The notes under the pieces were generated by a model that ran no database searches, was not told the origin of the DNA, and saw only the letters and a list, made by a program, of their open reading frames with translations. 64,000 nucleotides of DNA from Fodinibius sp036381435. Lineage in GTDB: Bacteria; Bacteroidota; Rhodothermia; Balneolales; Balneolaceae. Position 1 is the first letter of the stretch. Every line of letters starts with the position of its first letter. The stretch covers positions 1-64,000 of the forward strand of contig DASVCW010000033.1 in assembly GCA_036381435.1 (NCBI GenBank), in the 5' to 3' direction. Made by a program: the position numbers and the translations under genes. Shown in pieces: positions 25,103 to 33,915 of the stretch.

Positions 25103-25717
25103 TTAGTTTTGAGAAGGCGGTGCGAGTGGCGCTTGTTTTAGTGATAGCAAATAAGCCACTAAAGCTTTGGCTCTTTCGGTCGGAATCACCTTGCCGCTTT
25201 CAGGGGCGTAATCTTCGGGAATTGGAATCACTTTGGTACCCGGCGCGGGGTTTTCCACAACTTTGAAAAGCCAGGGGAATGAAGGCATGATAGATTCTTC
25301 AACTACTGAACGCGGATTGTACAAGTGCATGTACTGCCAGATAGCGCTCGGCTGACGTGTCCCTACATTCGAAAGATCAGGGCCGGTACGCGAACTGCCT
25401 AAAACAGCAGGTGTTTGTCTCCAAATGCCGGGGCGGTCGATGTAGGCATAATCAGCGGGAATTGACGGGCGTCCCCATACTTCATCCATTTTTATTGGGC
25501 GTACTTGTTGCGTATGGCAATATACGCAGCCTTCACTGATGTAAACCTCCAACCCGCGCCTTTCTAATTCCGTCATGGGTTCGTCCCATTCCAGCGGCTT
25601 GGTTGCGTCCTGCACCCACAGGGCGGGCAAGACCGCGATGATGAGGCTCAGAAAAAGGAAGCCCCAGAAAATAGTACCGTATAAAAGCTTGTGGTTTTTG
25701 TGAAAATCTAACTTCAT
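25103..25717 (-). CDS. ccoO: cbb3-type cytochrome c oxidase subunit II (monoheme cytochrome c)
   Basis: 204 residues with an N-terminal membrane anchor (12-34) and one heme motif, C63-V-Y-C66-H67. ERRGLEVYISEGCVYCHTQQ, DRPGIWRQTPAVLGSSRTGP and SIMPSFPWLF are the conserved CcoO/FixO blocks. It accepts electrons from soluble or membrane cytochrome c and passes them to CcoN. Gap of 4 bp to ccoN. Confidence 0.95.
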   Translation of the reverse strand: MKLDFHKNHKLLYGTIFWGFLFLSLIIAVLPALWVQDATKPLEWDEPMTELERRGLEVYISEGCVYCHTQQVRPIKMDEVWGRPSIPADYAYIDRPGIWRQTPAVLGSSRTGPDLSNVGTRQPSAIWQYMHLYNPRSVVEESIMPSFPWLFKVVENPAPGTKVIPIPEDYAPESGKVIPTERAKALVAYLLSLKQAPLAPPSQN

Positions 25718-25721
25718 GATG

Positions 25722-27155
25722 TTAAGCGGCTACAGCTTGGGTTTTGGTTTCGGGTTGTTTTGCGGGGCGCATTTTCCACACATTCCAGGCAAATACCAGG
25801 TGAGAAATGAACATAAGTGTACCCCCGGCTGCCCGCCATACCCAGTAGGGAGCCATCAAAGTAACCGAGTCGATAAAGGCGTTATCGCCCATCCAGCTCA
25901 GGCCTTGCAGGGTTCCGCCGATCATTAGCGCGAAACTGTAAAGCAGCACGCCGATGAGCGCCAGCCAAAAGTGAATGCCTACGCTTAATTGCGGCGGTTC
26001 ACTCCCGGTGAGCCGGGGAATGAGCCCGTAAATTCCGCCCCAGATCAGGAATGAAACGAAACCGTACATGCTCATGTGTGAATGCGCGATAGTGTAGTTA
26101 GTGAAGTGCCAGACCTTATTGAGCGATCGAAATGCTTCAAGTGTGCCCTGGTAAGAAACGGTGGCGTAAAACAGCACGCCCACAAGGATGAAGGGCAGAG
26201 AGTAGCTCCGGGCAATGGTTCGCCAACTGCCTTTCATGGTGAGTAAAAAGTTGGCGGTTCCGGCCGTAACGGGTACAAACATACCCACACTAAAAACAAT
26301 AGCTACCGTTTGAATCCACCATGGAATTGGGCTGAAGACAAAGTGATGGGCGCCGATCATCGTATAAAAAATCATTTGAGTCCAGAAAGCCAGCACTCCC
26401 AATGAGTACGAGTAAATCGGCTTGTTCAGCAGTTTGGGTAAAAAGTAATAGGTAAGGCCCAGTACCATCGGGGTGAACCACTGACCCACTCCCTGGTGCA
26501 TATAGTAGCCCTGAACCACAGTCTGGCTAAGGCCGTCCTGTTGATAACCGGGCAGATAAGCAAGGGTTACCAGAATGATGGTCCAGAAAAAAGCGGCAAG
26601 GATATACCAGTTGGATATATAAATCTCTTTGAGTTTTCTGAGAGCAACGGTTTTGTACAGGTTATAGACGGTTATTACCAAAGCCGCGGCAAATAAAGCC
26701 ATCACCGGCCAGATAAACTCGCGGTATTCTTGTCCGCCATTATTGATGCCCGCCATCAAGCAAATACTGCCCGCGAATACCGAGATGTTGATAAGACCTA
26801 AGCTCACCCAGCCGAGCTTATAACTGTATAGTTCACGCTGACTGGTACGAGGAACCACATACAGGGCTAAAGCGATCATGGCGGTAGAAGCAAATCCCCA
26901 AAAGACTACATTGGTATGAACCGGACGAAGACGCCCAAAGGAAAGCCAAGACTGGGAATCTAATTCGGGCCAGGCGAATTTGAGCCCCAGATACTCACCA
27001 ATTAAAGTGCCGAAGAATAACCAAAAGGCAGAGCAGGCAATGTACCAGTAAATCAGCCTGGTCGAATCTTCGGAAGTATCAATTCTTTCCCCGGCTTTGG
27101 CTTTTTTTACGGTAAGCGGCCGTGGAACGGTTAAAAGAGAAGAAGGTTCAGTCAT
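25722..27155 (-). CDS. ccoN: cbb3-type cytochrome c oxidase catalytic subunit
   Basis: 477-residue polytopic heme-copper oxidase of the C family. Heme and copper ligands: H80 in RPVHTNVVFWGF, H220 in YMHQGVGQWF, H270-H271 in IGAHHFVFSPIPWW, H358 and H360 in IAHSHMSMYGF. Tyr264 (FYTMIGAHH) sits where the cross-linked active-site Tyr of cbb3 oxidases is found, and there is no NorB-type Glu set, so this is an oxidase and not a standard NO reductase. The sequence IAHSHMSMYGF differs from the usual GHVHAGALGW. Reduces oxygen with high affinity under microaerobic conditions. Part of the operon 27685-24012. Confidence 0.92.
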   Translation of the reverse strand: MTEPSSLLTVPRPLTVKKAKAGERIDTSEDSTRLIYWYIACSAFWLFFGTLIGEYLGLKFAWPELDSQSWLSFGRLRPVHTNVVFWGFASTAMIALALYVVPRTSQRELYSYKLGWVSLGLINISVFAGSICLMAGINNGGQEYREFIWPVMALFAAALVITVYNLYKTVALRKLKEIYISNWYILAAFFWTIILVTLAYLPGYQQDGLSQTVVQGYYMHQGVGQWFTPMVLGLTYYFLPKLLNKPIYSYSLGVLAFWTQMIFYTMIGAHHFVFSPIPWWIQTVAIVFSVGMFVPVTAGTANFLLTMKGSWRTIARSYSLPFILVGVLFYATVSYQGTLEAFRSLNKVWHFTNYTIAHSHMSMYGFVSFLIWGGIYGLIPRLTGSEPPQLSVGIHFWLALIGVLLYSFALMIGGTLQGLSWMGDNAFIDSVTLMAPYWVWRAAGGTLMFISHLVFAWNVWKMRPAKQPETKTQAVAA

Positions 27156-27184
27156 ATCAGTTTGTTGTTTTTTCGTTTAAATAG

Positions 27185-27685
27185 TTATCCCCGTACTAAT
27201 GTTATGGCAAAATATAGAATCAGCAGGCCCAGCAGCAGGTTTATGCGGCCTGCCCAGCTGGTAATTTTTCGAAAGCGGTTGGTCTTTTCAGCGGCCGGTT
27301 GTTCATCCATCAATCGTGCGGCTTTAGGGCCAAGCCAGAAATCATGCAGACCGCTTATAATCAAAACCAGCGCAAACAGGTGTAGCTTGGTATGAAGAGT
27401 GGCTCCGAAACCTGTCTGCCAAAAGTCGCCCGTCATTAAAATGTCGATGGTAAACCCCCTTGCCCAAAGCTGGATATGGCCCGTGATAATCAATACAACG
27501 AAGAGCGCCCAGCTGATACGGCTAAACTTTTTGCCTATAACAGTAAATAAAAGCCCTCGTTTAGCTTCCAATAATTTGTGACGGCTGGCCGGTACCAAAA
27601 CGACCGCGGTAAATAACATGCCGCCGATCCAGAAAATAGCGGAGGCAATATGCAGGTAAACGGCTGTTTTATAAATGAAGGCCAT
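27185..27685 (-). CDS. CopD-like integral membrane protein leading the cbb3 operon
   Basis: 166 residues, four to five hydrophobic segments. YLHIASAIFWIGGMLFTAVV and KLHLFALVLIISGLHDFWLG recall the CopD/DUF4149 group of heme- or copper-related membrane proteins. It is the first gene after an AAGA-N8-TCTT operator and lies 29 bp before ccoN. A role in copper or heme delivery to the oxidase is likely, but unproven. Confidence 0.75.
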   Translation of the reverse strand: MAFIYKTAVYLHIASAIFWIGGMLFTAVVLVPASRHKLLEAKRGLLFTVIGKKFSRISWALFVVLIITGHIQLWARGFTIDILMTGDFWQTGFGATLHTKLHLFALVLIISGLHDFWLGPKAARLMDEQPAAEKTNRFRKITSWAGRINLLLGLLILYFAITLVRG

Positions 27686-27766
27686 AGATGATTAATGTTT
27701 ATTATACCGGATGGCAGAACTGCCTTTTTAAATTGTTGTTCTGCGAAATTCTTACTTAAAAGTTAT

Positions 27767-27782
27767 AAGAGTACTTTATCTT
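27767..27782. promoter_or_regulatory. Rrf2-type operator for the cbb3 operon
   Basis: AAGAGTACTTTATCTT, 81 bp upstream of the CopD-like start on the minus strand and 17 bp downstream of the stop of the Rrf2 gene. The same arrangement is repeated at the hemN operon (35306), where the operator also sits at the end of an rrf2 gene. Confidence 0.6.
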
Positions 27783-27799
27783 TTATTAATTTAAATTTT

Positions 27800-28252
27800 T
27801 TATAATTCGTCCAGACTGCGATCAACACTAATTCTGAAATTTTTGGATCTGGTTCTGTCAGCCAGTTCACTTAAAGTGGTTGATTCTAACATTTCCTTTA
27901 TCCCTTCGCGGTGATTCATCCATTTATCATGCATGGCACACGGCTTTTTCATGCCACAGCCCGGAAGACCAAGTACACATTCAGTAAAAAGTTCATTACC
28001 GTCAATTGCTTCAACAATTTCAAGAAGCTGAATTTCTTTGCCGGGTTTTGCCAGCCTTACACCGCCGTTCGGGCCTTTAAACGATTCCAATAAGCCTTCG
28101 GCTGTCAACTGTTGCAAGATTTTGGTCAAAAAATGATATGAGATGTCCAGTTTATCGCTTATTTCACGAATGGAAGTAAACTTCCCTGCTTCTGTTGAAG
28201 CAAGGTAAAGGGTGGCTCGCAGGCCATATTCGCATGATTTGGAAAGAAGCAT
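27800..28252 (-). CDS. Rrf2 family Fe-S transcriptional regulator (NsrR-like)
   Basis: 150 residues. An N-terminal winged helix (SKSCEYGLRATLYLA, FLTKILQQLTAEGLLES, GPNGGVRLAKP) is followed by three cysteines C92-x6-C99-x5-C105 that would bind a [2Fe-2S] or [4Fe-4S] cluster. Such proteins sense NO (NsrR) or iron-sulfur status. The start is the ATG at 28250-28252, because the paralogue at 35782 begins with the same MLLSKSC; the longer frame has no similarity. A partly palindromic site overlaps its own promoter at 28259. It precedes the cbb3 operon. Confidence 0.92.
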   Translation of the reverse strand: MLLSKSCEYGLRATLYLASTEAGKFTSIREISDKLDISYHFLTKILQQLTAEGLLESFKGPNGGVRLAKPGKEIQLLEIVEAIDGNELFTECVLGLPGCGMKKPCAMHDKWMNHREGIKEMLESTTLSELADRTRSKNFRISVDRSLDEL

Positions 28253-28258
28253 AAGTTT

Positions 28259-28274
28259 CGGACTATTTTGTCTT
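28259..28274. promoter_or_regulatory. Degenerate Rrf2-type operator before the first rrf2 gene
   Basis: CGGACTATTTTGTCTT keeps the GTCTT arm exactly and has GGAC for the other. It lies 7 bp before the rrf2 start codon. Autoregulation is inferred by analogy with the perfect site before the second rrf2. Confidence 0.4.
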
Positions 28275-28408
28275 AAAATAAAACCTTTCTGTTTATATTT
28301 CAATTTAAATATTAACTGAAGAAGATAAAGTCCGGGCAATTGGCAGAGACGGTTCAGAGCTATTGAAAAGCTGGAGCAGGACTTCATCTTACCTTAAAAA
28401 ATTCATCC

Positions 28409-28416
28409 TATATTTG
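28409..28416 (+). promoter_or_regulatory. TAnnTTTG promoter element before lplA
   Basis: TATATTTG matches the Bacteroidetes -7 consensus exactly and lies 32 bp before the lplA ATG. No clear -33 element precedes it. Confidence 0.35.
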
Positions 28417-28448
28417 GTCGTAACTATAACCAAACGGGGTACAAGTCC

Positions 28449-29450
28449 ATGATTTTTATCGAAAACGAAGGAATTAACGATCCTCACATCAATCTGGCTC
28501 TTGAAGAGTATGCTTTGCGTAATTTTAGCCATGACCAAGACTATCTGCTGTTTTATATCAACGAGCCGTCTATTATTATCGGACGCAATCAAAATACTTT
28601 GGAAGAGATCAACCACGAATATGTGGAGAAAAAAGGTATCCACGTAGTTCGGCGGATTTCAGGTGGAGGGGCCGTTTATCATGACCTGGGGAATTTAAAC
28701 TTTAGCTTTATCACTAATTACGATAAAAAAAGCCTCAATAATTTCCGTAAATTTACCAAACCGGTAATTCGGGTTTTGAATGAAATGGGTGTAACTGCTG
28801 AATTAAAGGGAAGAAATGATATCGTCGTGAACAATCGCAAAATATCGGGAAATGCCCAATTCTCAACGGGAAAACGAATGTTCAGCCACGGCACACTGCT
28901 TTTTGACAGTGAGATGAGTGAGGTTGCCAATGCTCTGAATGTTAAAATGAGCAAGATTGAATCTAAAGGTCACAAATCAGTTCGCAGTCGGGTAGCAAAC
29001 ATCAGTGAGTTTCTTGATGAATTCATGGATATTAAAACCTTCCGTTCGCAAGTATTGAAAGGGTTGTATGAGGATCGCGAAGAGTTTGAAACCTATCATC
29101 TCACCAAAACCGAATGGGAGAAAGTGCATGAACTGAAAGATAAAAAGTATGCCGACTGGGACTGGAATTATGGAAGCTCACCCAAATTCAATATCCGGAG
29201 AACTCAGCGCTTCCCTATTGGTGAAATTGATCTGCGTATCGACGTTGAAAAGGGCCTTATCAAAAACATGAAAATCTATGGCGACTTTTTCGGCAGCGAA
29301 CCGGTTGAAACTCTGGAAAATCACCTGATCGGTAACAGGTACGATCGCGGAGAGCTTGAGCAACTGTTACATCCCGTTGAAATAGAAAACTATTTTGGAA
29401 CCCTGCCAAAAACCGAGTTTTTAGAACTCGTTTACGGAGCGGATGAGTAA
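28449..29450 (+). CDS. lplA: Lipoate-protein ligase
   Basis: 333 residues. Attaches lipoate through lipoyl-AMP to E2 and GcvH proteins. The LplA signature RRISGGGAVYHDLGNLNFS (68-86) and the catalytic Lys131 in VNNRKISGNAQF are present, and the small C-terminal accessory domain (about 245-333) is included, so it should act alone. Divergent from rrf2, and unrelated in sense to the surrounding NO genes. A likely substrate is the E2 partner of the E1 enzyme encoded at 48352. Confidence 0.95.
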   Translation: MIFIENEGINDPHINLALEEYALRNFSHDQDYLLFYINEPSIIIGRNQNTLEEINHEYVEKKGIHVVRRISGGGAVYHDLGNLNFSFITNYDKKSLNNFRKFTKPVIRVLNEMGVTAELKGRNDIVVNNRKISGNAQFSTGKRMFSHGTLLFDSEMSEVANALNVKMSKIESKGHKSVRSRVANISEFLDEFMDIKTFRSQVLKGLYEDREEFETYHLTKTEWEKVHELKDKKYADWDWNYGSSPKFNIRRTQRFPIGEIDLRIDVEKGLIKNMKIYGDFFGSEPVETLENHLIGNRYDRGELEQLLHPVEIENYFGTLPKTEFLELVYGADE

Positions 29451-29577
29451 ATCTATTTTATAGCAAGATTTTCATAAAATAGGTTCTATCTTATTCTGAT
29501 AGTCCGCCGGAACGCCTGTTTGACGCTATGTGTCTGTTTTAAAATGGAATTGGTATCAAAGAAACAGTATCAGCAAG

Positions 29578-29943
29578 ATGGAAATCAAGCTAAAACGCAT
29601 TTACGATGATTCCGATAAAAATGACGGCAGTCGCTTTCTGGTAGACAGGCTATGGCCACGGGGCGTCAGTAAAGAAGACGCTAATCTGGACGACTGGCTT
29701 AAAGGAATTACTCCCTCGAGTGACTTGAGAAAATGGTTTGACCATGACCCGGAGAAATGGGATGAATTCAAATCCGCTTACCGCGAAGAGCTGGCCGCCA
29801 ACCAAGATCAGCTGGATAAAGTCATTCAGAAAATCAAAGACAAAGAAAAAGTAACCTTTCTATATGCCGCCAAGGACACAGAACATACTCACGCTATTGT
29901 ATTGAAGGATGTTATCAAAGAGCGCATGCAAAGTAGCGAATGA
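29578..29943 (+). CDS. DUF488 family protein (YeaO-like)
   Basis: 121 residues beginning at the ATG at 29578 (MEIKLKRIYDDSDKNDG). RFLVDRLWPRGVSKEDANLD, WLKGITPSSDLRKWFDHDPE and VTFLYAAKDTEHTHAIVLKD are the DUF488/YeaO blocks. The biochemical role is not known. A 48-bp upstream extension of the frame is less likely to be translated since the family starts with this motif. It follows lplA on the plus strand after 127 bp. Confidence 0.9.
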   Translation: MEIKLKRIYDDSDKNDGSRFLVDRLWPRGVSKEDANLDDWLKGITPSSDLRKWFDHDPEKWDEFKSAYREELAANQDQLDKVIQKIKDKEKVTFLYAAKDTEHTHAIVLKDVIKERMQSSE

Positions 29944-30081
29944 GGGTTCATTATGCTGATGCAACAGAAGTACGAAAAGTTATAAATTGTTTCCTAACCT
30001 GACAGGGTTATGCGGCAGTTTATCTTTCGCCGGCTGGCGGAGTGGCTTTTTGGGAAAACCATTTTTTATATCGAATTCACA

Positions 30082-31902
30082 CTATTTAATGCCTGCTACC
30101 TCAGTTGTTTCTTCCAAACGGTTAAAAATAGTTTGTAATCGTCGGCCTTGCTCTTCAACAGTTGAAGGAATAGATTGCAAGTTTTCATCATCATAAGGAA
30201 CGCATCGAGCTATTTCGAGACAATATTTCATCCCGTCTTCCAGATTATTTTTGAATTTTTTAAGTCTTTTTTTGTCTCCCGGGGCCCCTTCACTTTGTTC
30301 AACCAGATCTTTAAAATAATCAACATACAGTTTGATTTCCTTGGCGAACATATGCGGACGCTCGGATGGAACCAGCGATTTCCCCCGGCCGTAGATATGA
30401 GCGACCATCTCCTGCAGACTATACTCACGATCAAACCAGGCGATATTAGGCCCGGGACAAATAGCCTGTGGCGCACGATGCTCTTCCAGAATTCCCAGAT
30501 CAATCAAGGCGCCGTTCCCAAGATGATCGCATAGGCAGGCTTTTTCAAGAACTTTTTCCCGCATCAGTTCTTTCTCTACTTCCGAAATCTTTTTTTGGTT
30601 GATTTGATCCAGCTTCAGCAACTGGTATTGGCTGGATGCTGTACAAATCGGCTGTTCAGTAAATTCAGTATTGGCTTCAAGAAAGCCTTTGGGACAGGGT
30701 GAACCAGGTTTCCCCTTTGCAATTCGTTCTTTATGCCATTGTTCAGAACCGGTATTCCGCACATTATTAAAGGGTACGCCTAAGGGTGAAACACTACTCA
30801 GATAGAGATCTTCCTCTGTTGCATTTTCCAACAGTTTTCTTGTTGGCTGATCTACCGTTGTCGCCTCCTGAACCAGCAGAAAAGGGCTTCCCCATCCGGT
30901 AGCATCCATTCCAAAATCTTCCAGCAACCGCCGGGCTTCACCATTAGTTCCAATCCCACCTTGTACGGTAATCCGCGGCTCCATAACCTTCCACTTGGAT
31001 GAAATGTCACCCTTTTCTTCATAAAATCTTTCGATCAGTGGCTGTACGGCTGATGTTAACTGCTCTCTTTTTTCTCTGAATTCTCTAAGCAGGCCTGGAA
31101 GTAAATATCCGTCGGAAGCAAAAGCATGTCCCCCACAATTCAAGCCTGATTCAATGCGATATTCAAAGACTTCCAATCCTTTTTTGGCTAAATACTTTCC
31201 CTGGATCAGAGCCGAACGGAAATCACTGACTTTCAGAATAATCTTCTTTTTTATTTTGCCCCGGTTATCACGGTAGAAATCAGCAAACTCACTTATATAA
31301 TTATAAAGACGGGGATTAAAACCGGCGGAGAGAATCAGGCTGGAAGAAACATTGCTTAGAGCATATCCGCGAAGGGCAGAGCTTGCATCGCTAAATTCAC
31401 TGCTCATAGGCGTGCCATTTTTTGTATAGCTCAACTTATCTACCTTGGCCATGATGTTCACATCAATAGAACCCGGCTTCATCAAGCGGGATAGATTATA
31501 CGAAAGGCGGGCCCGCGAAAAGCTCTCTTTGGATTTCATGAGTTGCTTATACTTTTCTTTGAGCAAGCTTCCATCCGGCAGCATCTCAAAGTACTTCGCC
31601 TTGTCATTTTCTTCGAAGAAGGGCTGGTTACGGATAGCTTCAAACTTTTGCTGAACAATCTTTTGAACCATATTCAAGTAGGCAGTTATCCGTCGTGCCC
31701 GTCCGTCTTCCACATTACGGGCAATATTACTATAGGGAAAGCCAAACTTCTCACAGTAATGCTTTCGGATTCGCTCAACCAGCAAATCGTCAACAATTGA
31801 AATAACAGAATTGATTCCAAAGTGGGCAACGCGAATGGGAGAATCTATTGAATGTCCGGTTCCCATAACGGGAATAGAGAAAGTGTGGGAGAAGCTTTTC
31901 AT
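30082..31902 (-). CDS. Large conserved hypothetical protein with Cys motifs, possible TIM-barrel fold
   Basis: 606 residues with no signal peptide or membrane helix. The central part alternates strands and helices and contains IIL KVSDFRS (about 221-229), EYRIESGLNCGGHAFASDGY (247-266) and ITVQGGIGTNGEARRLL (311-327), resembling an FMN-type TIM barrel such as glutamate synthase or nitronate monooxygenase. Cysteines cluster in conserved-looking motifs: C256-G-G-H, C403-P-K-G, C420-T-A-S, C456-L-C458-D-H-L-G, and C482-P-G-P-N, which could hold an Fe-S cluster. I do not recognise a named family. It lies upstream of a paired repeat, in the same direction as ric-ctaA-hemN but after a 220-bp gap, so co-transcription is uncertain. 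Confidence 0.75.
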   Translation of the reverse strand: MKSFSHTFSIPVMGTGHSIDSPIRVAHFGINSVISIVDDLLVERIRKHYCEKFGFPYSNIARNVEDGRARRITAYLNMVQKIVQQKFEAIRNQPFFEENDKAKYFEMLPDGSLLKEKYKQLMKSKESFSRARLSYNLSRLMKPGSIDVNIMAKVDKLSYTKNGTPMSSEFSDASSALRGYALSNVSSSLILSAGFNPRLYNYISEFADFYRDNRGKIKKKIILKVSDFRSALIQGKYLAKKGLEVFEYRIESGLNCGGHAFASDGYLLPGLLREFREKREQLTSAVQPLIERFYEEKGDISSKWKVMEPRITVQGGIGTNGEARRLLEDFGMDATGWGSPFLLVQEATTVDQPTRKLLENATEEDLYLSSVSPLGVPFNNVRNTGSEQWHKERIAKGKPGSPCPKGFLEANTEFTEQPICTASSQYQLLKLDQINQKKISEVEKELMREKVLEKACLCDHLGNGALIDLGILEEHRAPQAICPGPNIAWFDREYSLQEMVAHIYGRGKSLVPSERPHMFAKEIKLYVDYFKDLVEQSEGAPGDKKRLKKFKNNLEDGMKYCLEIARCVPYDDENLQSIPSTVEEQGRRLQTIFNRLEETTEVAGIK

Positions 31903-31953
31903 AAGTCTGGTTTTAGAGGATTTTGAATAAGGATAAATCTTTACAAAACCAGC

Positions 31954-32053
31954 ATGTCATGCTGAACTTGTTTCAGCATCTATAGGCAGGTTTTCTTTTA
32001 TAGCAATTAAATATAATATTGCAGCAGATCCTGAAATAAATTCAGGATGACAT
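31954..32053. repeat. Inverted-repeat pair (GTCATGCTGAAC...TTCAGGATGACA type)
   Basis: GTCATGCTGAACTTGTTTCA (31956 on) and TGAAATAAATTCAGGATGAC (to 32052) are inverted copies spanning 100 bp. The motif resembles a widespread Bacteroidetes extragenic palindrome. It occupies the 220-bp gap between ric and the 606-residue protein gene. Confidence 0.65.
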
Positions 32054-32122
32054 TTAGTCTTATAAAGGCTCGAATGGATGACAGAACAAGAGCGAAAATT
32101 TTTCACTCTTGTTCTACCGGTT

Positions 32123-32836
32123 TTAATTCATCTGCCGTTCCAGTTTCAGAGACTTCGGAAACAGGATGTTATTTTCGAGATGGACATGCTTATGCAGGTC
32201 CTTTTCAAAGCCTTCGAGATTCTCAAAAAGTACGTGATAGGTGGCACAAGCATCTTCCGGAGGGGTAAAATCATCACTCAGTTCTCGAATTTTTGACATC
32301 GATGCGCCGGCTTCATCATGCTCTTCCTCCATCATTGCGATAGGGTCTGATGCTGAACCAAACTTAAATTTGTCTGCTTCATTCATTCCACCCGCCACTA
32401 ATTTCTTAATAAAGGGAAATAGCAATTTCTCTTCCTTATCCATATGGCTGATCAATTCCGCAGACAGTTTTTCAAACTCTTTATGAATTTCTTTTAGTTC
32501 ACTATGACGATCTCCGTGTACTTTTGCTACTTTCTTAGCATAAAAACCAATTTCCGGCAGCTTACTGCGGGTGAATTGGTGATGATTATTAATGATATAA
32601 TCGGTCAAAAAGTCGAGCGACCAGTTATTATAGTTATCCTGTTCAGCGCCTTCTTTACCAAGCTCTTCCAATGCTCTTTTTACTTCTGAGGGATTAATTC
32701 CCTTTTTGTTGCACGCTTCGTCGATTGTCTTATTTCCACCACAGCAGAAATCCAGCTTAAAGTTTCGGAATATCTGAGCGGTTCGGTAATCTTCGGCTAC
32801 GATTTGTCCAACTGTTCGTTTTTCTAAAGTTTTCAT
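32123..32836 (-). CDS. ric: Iron-sulfur cluster repair di-iron protein (RIC/ScdA/YtfE)
   Basis: 237 residues. The N-terminal ScdA_N domain has FCCGG (C31, C32), and the C-terminal hemerythrin-like domain shows HHQFTRSKLP (H85/H86), KVHGDRHSELKEIH, ISHMDKEEKLLFP, EEEHDEAG and HVHLENNILFP, which give the di-iron ligands. The protein repairs Fe-S clusters damaged by NO or oxidative stress. It is the last gene of the operon hemN-ctaA-ric (gaps 10 and 25 bp), behind an Rrf2-type operator. Confidence 0.96.
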   Translation of the reverse strand: MKTLEKRTVGQIVAEDYRTAQIFRNFKLDFCCGGNKTIDEACNKKGINPSEVKRALEELGKEGAEQDNYNNWSLDFLTDYIINNHHQFTRSKLPEIGFYAKKVAKVHGDRHSELKEIHKEFEKLSAELISHMDKEEKLLFPFIKKLVAGGMNEADKFKFGSASDPIAMMEEEHDEAGASMSKIRELSDDFTPPEDACATYHVLFENLEGFEKDLHKHVHLENNILFPKSLKLERQMN

Positions 32837-32861
32837 AACTACTGCGGTTGTTTAAGGATGA

Positions 32862-33905
32862 TTATTTACAGATGCTTTTAATATGTTTCTTTTTCAGATC
32901 GTGGTAATATATCAGTCCGGTGCCCCATACCAGCATAGCTCCCGCCTGATGAGCAATCCCTAATGCAATGGGGACATAAAAAAGCAGGGTTAAAACTCCC
33001 AGAAGGTATTGCGTGAAAATCAAGCCGAGCAGGAGGTGAGCTTTTAACTTTAATGAAGGGCTGACATCGGCATTTTGAGTGCGTACCCAAAGCCAAATAA
33101 TAAGTATGCCCAGCACGGTACCGATGATGCGATGAACCCATTGTACCGTTCCCGGATTTTCGATAAGGTTCATAATCACAGGTTGCATCATCCATGCCTT
33201 TTGCGGTATCCATTCTCCATTCATTAATGGAAAAGTGTTATAAATATAGCCCGCATGGAGTCCCGCTGTAAAAGCACCCCAGGTTATCTGAATAAAAAAG
33301 AAAAGGGCAGTAACTGATATCCATTTTTTAAGTTCAGCAATCTTTGAACTCCTTTTTTTCGCTCTTTTTTCTTTCAGATCGAGAGCGAACCAGATGCAGA
33401 AGCCCGTTAACAAAAAGGCCAGCAGGAGATGGAGTGCCAGCCGATAATGGCTTACGTAAGGGACATCAACCAAACCACTTTTGACCATAATCCAGTCTAT
33501 CGCTCCCTGCAAAGCGCCAAGGCCAAACAGCAGGAGTGCGCGGCGGAGCATTTGGGGAGTGAAATAGCCGCGAATCCCAAAAATCAGAAATGGAACCAGG
33601 AACACAATTCCGATAACTCTTCCCAAAAGGCGATGCAGATACTCCCAAAAGAAAATCTCCTTAAATTCGGCAAGCGGCATCTCCATATTTATCTGCTGAT
33701 ACTGTGGAAACTGCTTGTATCGCTCGAAGATTGACATCCATTCCGTTTCATTCATCGGAGGAAGCGCACCCATAATCAGATTCCAGTCGGTCATGGAAAG
33801 TCCTGAACCTGTCAGTCTGGTAATACCGCCTACAATCATCATTAGAAAGATGAGGAAAGCTCCTGACCACAACCACCGGCTAATATATCTGCTGTGAATC
33901 TGCAC
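32862..33905 (-). CDS. ctaA: Heme A synthase, COX15/CtaA type
   Basis: 347-residue membrane protein with eight hydrophobic segments. GGITRLTGSGLSMTDWNLI (26-44), FFWEYLHRLLGRVIGIVF and WVHRIIGTVLGI contain the paired His residues. The EYxHRxxGR motif identifies COX15 of the long eukaryote/alphaproteobacterial type. It converts heme O to heme A. A second, shorter and quite different CtaA lies at 52741, next to ctaB. Having one copy between hemN and ric under a probable NO-responsive operator is unusual. Confidence 0.9.
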   Translation of the reverse strand: MQIHSRYISRWLWSGAFLIFLMMIVGGITRLTGSGLSMTDWNLIMGALPPMNETEWMSIFERYKQFPQYQQINMEMPLAEFKEIFFWEYLHRLLGRVIGIVFLVPFLIFGIRGYFTPQMLRRALLLFGLGALQGAIDWIMVKSGLVDVPYVSHYRLALHLLLAFLLTGFCIWFALDLKEKRAKKRSSKIAELKKWISVTALFFFIQITWGAFTAGLHAGYIYNTFPLMNGEWIPQKAWMMQPVIMNLIENPGTVQWVHRIIGTVLGILIIWLWVRTQNADVSPSLKLKAHLLLGLIFTQYLLGVLTLLFYVPIALGIAHQAGAMLVWGTGLIYYHDLKKKHIKSICK

Positions 33906-33915
33906 CGAGTTAACT

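Noticed and set aside
25722..27155. The cbb3-like gene as a NorB-type NO reductase
   Set aside because: The active-site Tyr and CuB His pair are those of cbb3 oxidases and a CcoO subunit follows it directly; the NorB Glu residues are not apparent.
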